Positions 1 to 12,949 of a stretch of DNA of 64,000 nt are shown here, in pieces. The notes below the pieces were generated by a model. It did no database searches, was not told the origin of the DNA, and worked only from the letters and a program-made list of their open reading frames with translations. Position numbers and translations under genes: made by a program. Source of the stretch: Drosophila pseudoobscura (lineage: Eukaryota > Arthropoda > Insecta > Diptera > Drosophilidae); contig NC_046679.1 of the NCBI RefSeq assembly GCF_009870125.1, positions 27,032,001 to 27,096,000 on the forward strand, read 5' to 3'. How positions within the stretch are numbered: position 1 is the stretch's first letter; every line of letters starts with the position of its first letter.

Positions 1-3000
1 ATTTATCACTGGGGGCGAATGCTGGATGGTGGACGGGACCCCAGCTTCCTCTAGGCCCCGGCGATAAGTCCAGAGATTACGCCTCCTCCGCGAAGGTTCC
101 ACATGCCACGGAGCTCTGATTCCGATATCGCCATGAATAAGGCAAGCTTATCGAGCCGGACTTTACACATATCTCTGTCTTTCTCTCTCTCTCTCTGTAT
201 TCAGGGCAACAATTATATGCAATCGCGGTTGCTGGCAGGAATTTTATCAGCGCAATGGGTAAACAATATAGCGGATAGGGATTGCAGTTCGAGATTGATG
301 TAGATCGTATTCCAAGGGAACAAAGAATGTAAATATAATGGGGAATGAGAGTTAATGCTATATACATATATTTTATTGGGAAAACAAAAAACTATCTTCG
401 ATAGCTTATGAACTGTTCTTTTTGGTTCCTGAATTCTGAGGCAACAAAATCTAGAAATCTAAAGTACGAGTATTGCCTCATTCCCAAAGCAGCTATAACC
501 CTCGCAGCAAGCCACTCAGACTCCTGACGCCATGTCCTGTGCTACCGAGAACTGGACCCAGTACCTCTGCAACCTCTGTAACCTCCTGTCTCTTGGACCT
601 CTGACATGCAATTAGAGCCCGTCTCGCAACGCACGGCAGGACTTCCAGCCTTGGGTCAATGGGTCGCTCTTTGCTTCGGGCCCTGTCCTGCCCTGTCCTT
701 CCCTGTCCTGGTACTTCCTATTGGGCCATGTTTCAGTTTCTGTTTGTGGCCCCCGTTGACCTGCTTAAAGTGCATATGCACATATATCATTTTCAGTTAG
801 TGCTTCGTTCTGCTTCTGCCCTCGGCGACACTTTCCTTTCCACTTGCGTGCGTTGCATTTTCAGAGAGCTACTACCTGAATGAATATGGCTTGGACTTGA
901 CTTGGCTACGGGTTCGTATTGGGTTCTAGTGCAGTTTTGTGTGTGGGTTATAGCCAGCCTCGAAAGCGAGTGTTAAAATTGCATAATTAGCTTGGGTTTT
1001 TGTAGCTTGTTTCTATTTTCAGTCAAGTGTGTCTGGGGGGGTTGCCGCAGCAGAGTTGCCAGGCTATGGCGGGGAGAGAAAGGAAGGTTTAACATTTGGG
1101 AATATGACAAGCTCGAAGGGTATATTAAGTTTGTTTCTGACTTTCTTAAATCAGCTGTCAGTGGTCTCCTCTGCTCCACTCTTCGTTAGTTCGAAAAACG
1201 CAGAGCCTTGGCCCTTGCCGCAGCTCTCAACGCTCCCACTCGTTTATCCACACAAAAGTTATCCTAAGGGCTCTATTTCTGGACTTTATTAAAAGAAAAG
1301 CCTTGCCTTTCTTCCTCTAAATTAATTTCTTGTGAGTGACCTTTACTCTGCCCTCTGCTAAACGATTTTGGTTGAGATTTATGATGCAATTGTCCCAAAA
1401 ACCTGCTCTCTTGGCCCAAAAGCCAAGAACCATTTAACTAGTTTTGTTCTGGCCTTCTGGCCTTCTGGCTGATGTTTGAAGCCAATTTTCAGTTTTATTG
1501 CTTTGCGGGTCTCATAAAATGTGTCATAAATTAAAAGGCGCTTGGGCACGCACACAAATCCGTAATACAGCGAAGGTATTCCTATATATACCCTATACAC
1601 ATAGTAGTTGTTGAAATATAGGTATCATGTAACCTGCAACCTGTGCCACTGGTCACACGCAGCGCCTTTGTGTCACGGCCAGGACCTCTCCGTTTGGCCT
1701 TCTTTTACGGGCCCTAGGGACGCGTCTATACACTTTTCCAGCTAATGATTTTATGACACTTTTTGCAATATTTACAGCACTCGACGAGACTCTCATGTCA
1801 TGTTGTGTCATTGTAGCCTCTGTTCCGAGGCTCCATGGGAGGTTATTCTCCTACCACACGGCCTGTCTGGGCCATCCATTGAGCCCAGTTGTTGTCCTGT
1901 TAGTGGTGGCGCCAGCAGTTAATTGCTCGAACAGAATATGGCCAGGATAAACGCCCGAGTCTAGGAGTGAAAGTGTAACAAAGGGTTGGACGAGGATAAT
2001 AGCGTTTGTCAAGGCTAAGCGATTGATGAACTGATAGAAAGGGGTGCTCAGAAGTAGTCAAGGACAGAAATATGTCTTGTCGTATATCTTCCACTAATTC
2101 CACTAACAAACCAATGAAGGAAAAGTCTTCTAGTCTCCATTTGTTGAAGCTCTCACTCGGCGTGTCAGCCAGCTTACACCTTGCCTCTAATTTATGTGCA
2201 TGGGCAAAGAGTCTGGAGAGCTAGAACCATGTCCAGAGCGGGGCACAGACCCTAATGAATAGTCAAACGCATGGCATTACATATAGTAATGTTAATGTTA
2301 ATTTTAATGACTTGTGTTTGGTGTCTTTGCTGCGGTGCTCGAGTCTTTTGTTGAGGGTTGAAAGCGCGCAGATCGGCATCGAGATCGAGATCGGGATCGG
2401 GATGGGGGGTTCCGCAATTTATGTATCTACAATGCAATTGTGCGAATAATTATGCCAACTACTGTGTGGAGTGTTTGTCGAGTGTGGAGTGTTGACTGTT
2501 GATAAAAGCATGAAAGAATTCCATTCCTGTTTTCCCAATGTTTTCCTCTGCTTTTCAGCTGCTGTCTTCTGGCTGCTGGCTGCTGGCGGTTGTTCTCATC
2601 AATTACTCCAATGGCTGAAAGATTTTTGACACAAAAACAAAACTGCGCTCATGTCAACTGCCAATGGACTGCCAGGTTCATATCAAGCCATACATATATA
2701 TATGTATAGATGGATTCGTATCTGCCCCTCCGCAATGACCCCTCCATCCCCAGTCTCTGACAGCTCAAAAGTTGCTCAGAAATTTATGGATTTTTCTTGC
2801 AATATTTTATGGCATTTTATGCCTGGAATACAAGCCCCGGGAACGCATAAATTACAATTCAATTAACTTATGGCAACAATACAACAATAATACAATAATA
2901 CAAAGCCATAAAAGATCGCTGTACCGCTGCCCCACCGCCCCACCGCGCCACCGCCTAATGGCATAATCGAGAATGATTTAGTTGCCAAAATTTATGGGCC

Positions 3001-6000
3001 CCTTCAACCTCTCTGTGTGCACGGCTTCTGTTGTGCTCCGTGTGTTTCGTGCTGCCACTTGCCACTTGCCACTGCATGTTGTGCCACAAAAGAACTGCGA
3101 TCTAATCTAATCATGGTGTGCCCCCGATATCACATTTCAAACGGGTTCCCGCTCCCTCTGTGGTAGATCTGTATCTGAATCTATCTATCTCAATCTAGCG
3201 TTTACATGCCCAACATTAGTCCCATGCTAATTTCATTGTTGATCCATAAAGATTGTGTTCTGACTGATCGCGGGATTAGCTAATTGATACCAGGAAACAT
3301 ATTGTTAGTGTATAAATCTTAAATTGTGATTGTTTGCGATTATCGAATGGCATCTAATGAGTGTTTCTAATGATTGTAACTAGAGTTGGGGAACCAGTTC
3401 CGAAATGGAGGTGGTAGGAGTGGTAGGAGGATATTTCAAAAGGTAACTACTAGAATCAAATTGAATCATATATAGTACCCTTTGGAGTCAAATATACACA
3501 CCTTTATAGGTGGAAACGTATTAAGATGAGAGTTAAGATGAGATTTTGCATGAGGATAACGATATCTTGATTACAGAATAACATATCCCTATTTATTTGC
3601 ATTTTTTAGAATTAATAGCGTAAAGAACTGATAATTTCAGGGCTATCAGACCATTGAATGGTTCTATATTACACCTTATGAAAGATCCATGCCGATGCAA
3701 GTCAATGGAGACTCTAGTTCTGATAGCAAGTAGTGGGTTTCTATGGAAAATTATGTGGGTAAAGATACATATTTCTTCTGGTTCATAAATAAACGAAATA
3801 AGAGGGTTGTACATCCATCATTATGAACCATTCAAACCCCCATTTTGTATCATTAAACCTAATAAAATCCGCGTCGAAATAAAAACAAAGATAAATACTT
3901 TTTAATACAGATTTCAACTTACTTGACTGTGGGCTGATTCGGATTCCCTTTGCCTGCCTCCCAGAGTGTCGTCGCTCTGCCTCGACCAATTGCTTTTGTG
4001 TCTGTTGTCTGATCTGTTGTTTGATGTATGCAAATGAAGATTCGTATGCCAATTGGCAGTTTGGGGGGGACTTAATGGCCTGTTTGCCTGTCCTGTGTAA
4101 ACTGCCTGTAAAGCCAAACGTTTTGTGCTCTTTGTGGTTTGATTTGATTTTGAATGGGCTAAATGCCAGTCTGCTGGATGCCACAAATCACACGCAATTC
4201 ACAAATTCAGATACATTTGCATAATGTTGGCAAAAAATGAAACATAGATACACAAAACACACACTCACACGCGACAGACAAAGGCTTACAGCCGATAGCC
4301 AATGGAATTTATTCGAGTTTTGCTCACTGAAGGAATCACGCGACGCGTGTTGGTTTTTTTTCGGTTGCTAATTAATCACAAGGCGGCTATTAAAATAGTT
4401 AGTTTACCAGTTACCAGTTTTTTGTGGACCAGAGATACTTTTGGTACGGATTGGCTTGCCTTTTGGCGACGGCAAATTCACGTTTCAGCTTTTTCCATTC
4501 GCTGCTGCGTTTCGCGTTTCGCGCATAAACCGATCCGAATCCAACTGAAGGCAAAGGAATATCCGATGCCGACACGGACTCACTCCTTGTTGTTGTGTGT
4601 ATTCTGATTGGAACACAGATACACCAAACACACACACACACATAGGGAGCATACACAACTAAGATGGAGTGAGCGAGGGAGCGAGCGAGCGTTTCGTTTT
4701 TTGGGCTTCCGGTTGGACCTGCACTGAGAGAGCGACTGCTGGCAGGCAGGCTGGCGTTTGTTTTGCTGCTGTTCAATGCTTGTGGCGCTCCGCTCTCCTT
4801 TCCCCTGCGTGTTCAAACAAACGGGTTTCACGCAAGCACACACACAGACACACAGAACGAGAGAGAGGGAGAGCGAGCTCCCTATCGCACTATGAAAGTG
4901 GGTGTTGCCCGCGGCTCCCCGTCTCGCTTTCACGCCAGCTGACTCTGTCGCTCTCCCACATTCGTAATCGGGTAATGTGGCCATATTCAAGTTTGCTTGA
5001 TTTGCTGTTTAGATATTCCTACTATAAGTGTGCGTGTGTGTGACTGTGTTAGTAATAGAGAGAGAGAGAGAAAGAGAGAGCAAGCGCCTCTTGGGGGACA
5101 GCCCACTTTATGGCTTTTGTGCGGCTCTCATGGCGTATGCGCAATGTCTTTCCGCGCGCCATTTAAAAGCATATAATATTCGATAATAAATAAAGCAATA
5201 ATGACAAGAAAGATAGGGTAAAAACGCTCAACGAATACCCAGATACCCTGCGAAAATATATATCATTCAATTGGTGTTTTGCCATGAAAAGATAGCTTCT
5301 AGAAATTGGTTGAGATATCTTATGAAAGAACTTGAACAGACTTGAAAGTTGTCTTCAGGAAAAATTAAATATAAGCAACTCTTATAGAAGCACATGCCTC
5401 TTCTGTCGATGCTTATCTACATCATATATAATTTAGAGGAATTTCCAACATCTCCTTAGAGTCCCAATAGCTCTCTTTTGAAGGGTATCCCAAAAACGAA
5501 ACCCCAAAATGTTAAAGCAATAAACCATGGCCCAAAGTTTTTATGCTGCCATTTTATGTGCATTTTAATTGGCTTTTTTCCGCTCGTGTCATAACTCTTC
5601 CCCGCCTTGACAATTGAGGGAAATAAATTATATTTTGTTTTGCACTAGTAGTAGTACCTGTGCTTGCAATTTATAAATTTAACGCCTACCCGTGATTTAT
5701 TTATCAGATAAATGTCTTCATTAAGCGTTTTTTCATTCGCTGGCAGGTGGGGAGAATCAGCAATTTCCTTTCAATTTACAAATTAGTTATGCCATTCATT
5801 TGTCTCAATGAAGATAAGGGTATCTGTCTGTCTGTCTATCTGTCTATGCTGTGCTTTGATACATAAATTCATATTAAAGAGCACATCCAGAAGTTTTGTA
5901 ATCCCTCAAAAATTGTATCTGGAAAATTGTGGAGACTTTTCTTAGCGTTCCGAGATTTGCTCGGTAATCAAAAAGTAAAGATCATTAATCTATTTTAGTT

Positions 6001-9000
6001 TTAGAGGTTTGCTTTATAGTTTTAAAAAGTACAACTAGAGAAATCGGTTGTTAAAGTGATTTATTTCTATAAAACTTTAATTTATACCTCTCGCATTGTG
6101 TAGATTAAATTTGTTCAACTTTATTATCATATAATTATCATGGATTTAGAGAGGAAATAGTACACAATTCCAGCATTTCCTTTCTTCTTGAGATAAGAAA
6201 TAGTGGAACCAAAAATAGCATTCCATTGGGCTTTTAGATCTCAAAATGGTAGCCTTAGGAGGAACATAGGTCTATATTTATTTATAGGTCAGAAAAAGTC
6301 GCCATCCTGGAATACCACAATTTCCAACTAAATCGCTAATGAATAATACTAACAAAAATACAACAATCCTTAAGGCAGACACTTACCCGGAAGTGAGCCC
6401 ATGAGTAACTCCAGAGCCAGGGAGCAGATAAGTTTGGCCATGGCGCTCTTCTCTCACTCTTCTCTGGAACTCCATCGCACAAATAGTCGTAAATTATGCA
6501 GAATCAGTTCATGGGCGAGAATGAGATTGCTGGATGGGGCATGACACATACGATCATCCATCCCCAGTCTCTGCAGAGACTTCCCCTTTTTTTTATTCTT
6601 TTGTTAATTACGCGACAGCCTTGAAAAATGAGCAATTTCAATCGGAATTTCATTGCGTGGCGTGTCCGTGTCTGGCTACAGTCACTGCCATAAGTTCAAT
6701 TACCACAAATTAAATTTATTAATCGAGCAACGGGCTGGCGGGGCGATAATATACAATTATTTATAGGAACTGCCAAAAAATACGAGCACTAAAATCATAA
6801 AACAAAAACCAAAGACACGGGCACGAAATGCGTTTGCCTTTACCTGTTTTCCAGGGGAAGGGGAGGTGGGGCAACAAATCTAGCTGCAAATGAATTGGAC
6901 CTGAAATGCGTGTAGCCGTGCGATACCCCACCATTGGACTTCCCCCCCGCCCCCGGACAGACGGACACGAAACGCCACAAACATGCAACAAAATTTATGC
7001 GAAACTTTAATGAAAATCCCAAAGAGGGGAAGGCACTCTGTCGGCGAGGGAGGGGAGGACACCATGTGGCATGAGGGTCTCCCATCTCTCTCTCAGTCTT
7101 TGACCAATCGAAGCCTTGCTGCCGCAACACTGACTCCACCTTAAAAATGGGGAACCAGCATTGTGTGGCACCCGAAAACGAGTTTCTGCTGCAAGAGCCC
7201 AGACGTCAGAGCCTGCAACGGCGTCCTGCCTGATTGCCCCGTCTGATAGTTGCCACAACGGCGCTGGGCATAAGCCGTATGCGTGCCTGGCCCTGGGTCT
7301 GGTTTTTTGGTGGCAAGACTGGAATCGCGCCCCGTCGTCGCCTTGGGGTGTGGCAGGCCGCCGAGGTTGGTTAGGGCCAAAAGTGGTAGAATTTGTAATG
7401 GTGGCCCAAGTGTGGCAAAAAGGAACTGCAGCCCACAGAGGCAGGGGCGTCTCCGAGAAGAGGGTTTTTGTTAAAAATAATCTTAAGCCCCGCAAAATAT
7501 TATTTTCTTTTAGGGATACTCCCAGCCTTTACACTTCCCCATAAATACCCCTTTATTTCCTTGCCAACTCCACCCTTGATCCACTCTTTCATCCAGCCCA
7601 TAATCGGCTTTGTGGCGCCCCAAAAGTGGGCTGTGGCCTGTGGCCCGTGGTCTCTCTTGCTCTCTGGCTCCTTGAGGTGGCAGCATGGCCGTTTCTGGCT
7701 CTGTCTTTGGCCCTGTCTCCGGGCTCTGGCTCTTATCCAAGGCACTGCCATTGCAATTAATTTTGGCATTTTGACATTTACGCTTTTTGTTGTGGAGCTG
7801 TGTTGCTGTGGAGCTGTGGAGCTTGCTCCTTGTGGCACTATCTCAAGCATACGCACATACATTTTTGCTCAGGTATGCTGGCCTGGCCGTTCGATAACGA
7901 GACATTTTCCCTATATAATATCGAGCGGAATTTTCTCACGTTGAAGGGTCGACGGAAAAAAAGCGGCGCCACCTGAAGAAAGAGACCTTTAATTGCAACT
8001 GGTTTTGGGCCCCTGCTTTCTTGTGGCAGCATTTGAAATATTTGCCCCATGCCACTGCCACAGCCACTGCCACAGCGATAAACTAATGAAAAGCTGCAGG
8101 AAAGGAGATCTTCTCGCGCACTTAATTGAAGAGGATGCCAGTCGTCATAGGCCTACCGATATGACCGATTCTCTCGGCCCATACATTGTAATTGTTATGG
8201 CCAATATCCTGGGGGAAGTTGTTCCATTTTCCTGCTGCGATCGTAAAACTTATCGCTTATGGGCTCATTGACATCCAGTCTTGGCGATGGCTTCGCTCGC
8301 TGCCTCTCTGTTGACTGATCTTAACAAAATGGCACTTAAAAAGTTGGCCAACAAATTGAATCAGCATTCGATTGGTTCATATCTTATTTTGGTTTATGGC
8401 TTGTTTACACTGGGTTTCGATGTAACACTTAGTTGCAATGCTTTTAACCAGTAGATTATATAGAGATTACTTTGCGTTTGAGAGGAGCTTACTTGGTGGA
8501 TGATTTACGCATTTATTGGGGCTAGCATTGCACCTAGTTGCATTTTGGGATACTCCCTTAAGATCGATCCAATCATTCAAGACACGCCTTGATCGAATCC
8601 CTCTATCGATTGCTTAATAATAATCCTCTCCTTGGCACAAACGAATCCCTAATGGTATCGGTAATTATTCCAATTGAATACACACCAGAGTCTTGCCAGA
8701 GATGTGCATCAGAGCATCAGTCGCTGGAGGAGCTGGAGGGGATTACAAGTTCACAAAGTGGCCTCGCAACCAAACAGAGAGATCTGATGATCGGAGGAGA
8801 CTATAAGACTTTGAGACTGTGTTCCTGGTGACATTTAAAAGCTGCAAGTGCATTAGTGTGAAACAAGGAACGAGGCGCCGTCTAAATTACACTCACCAGC
8901 CAGAAGAAGATCGAGCACAGTCGAGCCTCTTTCTGGCCATATCGCTCTCTTTGTAAGGAGGGGTGTGGTGCGCGGTGCGAGGCGGTGCGAGGCGAGGCGG

Positions 9001-12000
9001 TCATCGCGATCAAGATCAAGTACCATTTTCAACGCTTCCTTTGGCGCCACATTTCTGAGACCGAGAACCCTTTCTCAGCCTCGGCCCCAACGTTGCATGG
9101 CCTGATGCAAATGCAAAGGGGCAACAAAAAGTCTGCAGTTCGAACGATAAGCAAAGACACACAGAAATATGCTGAGAGGAGATGAGTTGGAACCTGGAAC
9201 CTGGAACCTGGCCTGAACTCTTTTCGGGTTTCATCTTTTTTTGTTCGTTCGTTCGTTCTCTTCGTTTTCTTCCTCGATAAGCGCCGCATCTTCAATCTTC
9301 CTCCTGGCGGCGTCTGCAACCATCACCATCATCATCATCTGTGATATGTGGAAGAGACTGGGACTGGGACTGCGACTGCGACTGTGTCTCGGGTCTCAGG
9401 TCTGTGGCTGTGGCATATCCATTAGCTACGTCGCCATCGAAGGAACGAATGGAGGCACGAATGGAGATAATGTGATTTCGGGTACGATCCACACACACAC
9501 AAAAAACGAAATGGAACGAGACGCGCGTGAGTTGTGATAAGAGCCGTAGCCGTGGCCGTAGAGACAAGGGAATACCTTATGCATGCCTGCCCCTATCCCT
9601 CTATAGAGGGCTACAATATCTCTTTCTCCCATTCGGTCTGTCTCTGTCTCTTACTCCTGCTTTTGCTGTGTCTCTGTCTGTCCTCCATATGTGCGGGGCT
9701 CTTTCAAGCCAATCTCATTTTGTCTTTCGTGTGAATTCTTGGAATTTCGATTGATTTTCCTAGAACCTGAAACGATTCGGACTCGGATTCGGTCAAGTTC
9801 TTTAGCTGCTGCTTGTGCCGCATGTGACGTCAGAGGCGAGATGCCTTGGGGTGTGTCTTCTTCTTGGTGGAGAGTGTTGCAAGTGGGTGTAGAAGATATT
9901 TGAATATAGAAAGATGAAGGAAGGGAATGAAGAAATAGAGGTATTGGAAGGAAAGGTGTAAGGAATGGCCATCTGAAGAATATAATCTCGAGAGGGATTC
10001 GGAGCCTTCTAAGAACTCGTTTGGGAATGGAATACATTTGGGAAGGAATAATAATTCTCAGATTTGATTGTAATCCTTCTAAATCTTTCATGGATCATGG
10101 CTGAAAAGAGGTGCCCAAAAAGTAGACATTTAAATGGCTTCAGTTTAAGCTTGAAACATATTTAGAAGATCCATCTCAGACAGCTCTCAGAGAGATGCAT
10201 ACACAACTAACTAATAGATACAATTTATTAGCATAATCCTACACGAGTAGTAGTGCTCTCTCAAAGCTTTCGGCCATGATACTCGTAATCCGCCTGCGTT
10301 TTCCGCTCCTCTTGGCCCGTTCCTCGCTCCTCCTCGGCCTCCTGGCGGCGTCTGACTATCGGCTTTTATCTATTTTAACTGCGCGATGTTAAAGCGCATT
10401 TTCGTGTCGTTTGTCGATTTGTAATGCCAGCAGCGATGAGGCCTGATGATGATGGTGGCTTAAGTTGCAGCCCCAGACTGGGGCAGATCCACCGCCAACC
10501 AGAAACAGCTTCAACCTGGAGCAGCGGCTGCACTTTGAAGTTGACTAAGTGGCGCCTCGGACCCGACCCGGTTCTGGGCTTGGCTACGGGCTACGGGCTA
10601 CGGGTTTTCGGGTTCGTGGCGGGTTCAAGAGGCCTGGCTAGGTGGTCACCTCTCCGCTGGTTGATGGCTAATTAAATGCAGAGACTCTCAAATGGGAGTG
10701 TGCTCAATGTTGACAGTTTTCAGTTTATGTTGGCTTTTACGCCGATCCGAATCATATCTGAAGAACAATGGAGTACAATATCTGTATCTATTATTAAATT
10801 GCAAGCAAATGCTCGTTCCCCCCTTCGTTTTTGAGGATTGCAATTAACTTAATAGAAATTCAAATGCATGCACGGCCCCAGAGATTAGCGGATCGCTCCT
10901 CATTCCACTCCGAGTTGTACGTCTGTCATAATTCCACAGATAGTGTCAGAGAGCGAGACGGAGAGAGAGAGAGAGAGCGCCACAACAAGTGTGCCACAAG
11001 GAGAGAGAAAGAGATCTCGGGAAGGGAGAGGTGGCATCTGAAAAATGGCGCCCGGTGTCGTATCTTGTTGCCTGTCACATTGAATTATTATTTTACGGTC
11101 TCTCCTCTACTTCCCTGCCACAACCTCAAGTCCTCTCCTCCCCCCGAAGTGTGGAACAGGTTGGAACACGCTAATGTTTTAATTTCTTGTTCCATCGGAG
11201 GATAGTACAGGCACGTACAGGTGCGGCGGGCAATTACTGGCACACTACTCGTAATTGTGGAGTGGAGTGCTCCTTAAGCATAAATACAATTGCCATTCCG
11301 ATATACTTTATGTGTCTAGAGATTCGAATCGAATTTCAATCGATTTGAATGGAATATTCGGTGGAAACGAGAGGAAAGGTGGGACCTTGGTCGAAAGAGT
11401 TGGATAGACTGGAAAACTAGAAGTACTTTTAGGATCATTTCGAATGTCTACAGTAGCAAAAGATATCCAAAAGCTGGCTAGAGCCAGCTTAAACGTCTAC
11501 TACTTATATGGTTTGTGGGGGAATTATTATCTCACTACCTTAGATCATATTCACTCCCGTATTTCCCCCATCGGAAGCCATAGAAATGGACTTCCTTTAT
11601 TACTCCATTCCACTTCAAACCGAGAGTGAGAGAGAGAGAGAGAGGGCTGCCTCTTCCACACCCATTCCATATCCATATCCATATCCATTCCACTTGCACA
11701 AACTTCACGCTGCACATAATTTTTGCCAACACATTCCATAGCTGCTGCCGTGTGCTGGTTTCTTGGGTGCTGGGGCCGCCGTCCCATTACTCATTCGCAC
11801 TCCAAGCTCAAAGTCCCAGAGCTCCACGCAGAGAGCTCCACTCTTTCGCTGCGTTTCCCAGTTGGAGCGCCGCCGCTGGTCCGCGAAATGCTAATAAAAG
11901 CGGTCGTAAAACAAGTTTGCCTAATTGATCGAGCGTACGCCACAAAAAAAAGCGAAAGAAACCAAAAGAAGATCCACAGAGGAGCAGGAGGCAGAGCTCG

Positions 12001-12600
12001 GGGTCCGCTACTCAAGGCGTTACTATACTATACCAGGCATTGCTTGCGCCGCCTCCTGGCTGCTTGGGGCTTGCACTGGCCTCGGAGTTGAAGCATTTTT
12101 GCCATACCATCGACAGCAGATCAAAGGCAGCGGCGGCACCAGGCATCAGGCATCAGGCATCAGGCGGTGGCGTTACTCCGGCGACGGCGGCGGCGGTGGT
12201 GGCATTGTGCGTCGGACAGGCTTTTAAGCGATGACACCAAATCGCTATTTAGACACTGCTTTGGGGTTTCTTTCTTTCGCTTTGGGGATCGCTTTGAGGA
12301 TCGCCCTGGGTCTGGGTCTGGGCCCGAGTTCGGGTTCGGGTCTGGGGATCTTGTTAAGATTTGATGGTCTCGCGCTCTGTGGTCTGTGGGGGTCATTAAA
12401 ATTAATTTGGATCAATTTGGTTTGCTGCCAAATTGTTGACAATGAAATATAACGAGGGCCGCCACTCTCCAGTCCAGTCCAGTCCAGTCCACTCCGGACA
12501 ATGGCAGTATCCTTATCCTGGCTCGTGGATTAGCAGGGCAGGGCGCTCCACCGGAGTAGAGTCATCAAAGTCTTAAGTGTCTCTCCCTCCTGCGTTTACA
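1..12600. other. Non-coding flank downstream of GATAe
   Basis: I found no multi-exon gene here. Open frames of up to 162 codons exist, for example around 7.0-7.5 kb on both strands, but they overlap each other in opposite directions, have no recognisable domain and do not join to other exons. The stretch contains GA/TC microsatellites (about 183-196, 5056-5080, 10955-10980, 11628-11645), a CA- and GAGA-rich area at 4.2-5.1 kb that looks promoter-like, and an isolated exon-like signal at 6387-6441 listed separately. Since srp, GATAe and pannier are clustered in D. melanogaster, this flank could hold regulatory DNA or 5' exons of a gene beyond the left edge. That is inference only. Confidence 0.5.
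6387..6441 (-). CDS. Candidate orphan first coding exon (18 codons plus 1 nt)
   Basis: On the minus strand an ATG in good context (GCGCCATGG) at 6441-6439 opens 18 codons, MAKLICSLALELLMGSLP, and runs into a consensus donor GTAAGTG at 6386. The peptide is hydrophobic like a signal sequence, but it is short and lacks an early basic cluster. I could not find a convincing phase-matched next exon to the left, so it may continue outside the window or be chance. No family is recognised. A 5' exon of a minus-strand gene left of the window, such as pannier, is one possibility. Confidence 0.25.
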
Positions 12601-12605
12601 ACTTA

Positions 12606-12611
12606 TTTATT
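12606..12611 (-). other. Probable GATAe polyadenylation signal
   Basis: AATAAA on the minus strand (TTTATT on plus), repeated once more at 12610-12615. It is the first canonical hexamer downstream of the GATAe stop codon and would give a 3' UTR of about 340-360 nt. Confidence 0.5.
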
Positions 12612-12949
12612 TATTTGATTTAAACATACAAAATCGTAGGCTTCTTTATGGTCTTCTCGTGCTTTTGTTTTTCGCTAAAATACTTCTAGAGTGCTCGGAA
12701 TACGGGTCCACAAATCATTTCAAATGATTGACTAAACGGTATGATTGATTGATTGGTTTATCCAGAAACTTTTCAAGTATTCCTCTGATCAACAAAAGTT
12801 TCCTTCCTTTCGTCCTCCTCCTAACTGGGGCATTGGATACTACTACACAATAGATATAGTACATATGTAGATCTTAAAGCTATAGCTTAAATAAATATTT
12901 TGGCAATCTTGACATTTTGGTTTGCTTTACTTTTAGTTCGCTTTAAAGT

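Noticed and set aside
7007-7544. Opposed open frames of 162 (-) and 127 (+) codons
   Set aside because: Both strands are open because the DNA is locally GC-rich. I see no domain, splice partner or convincing start in either.
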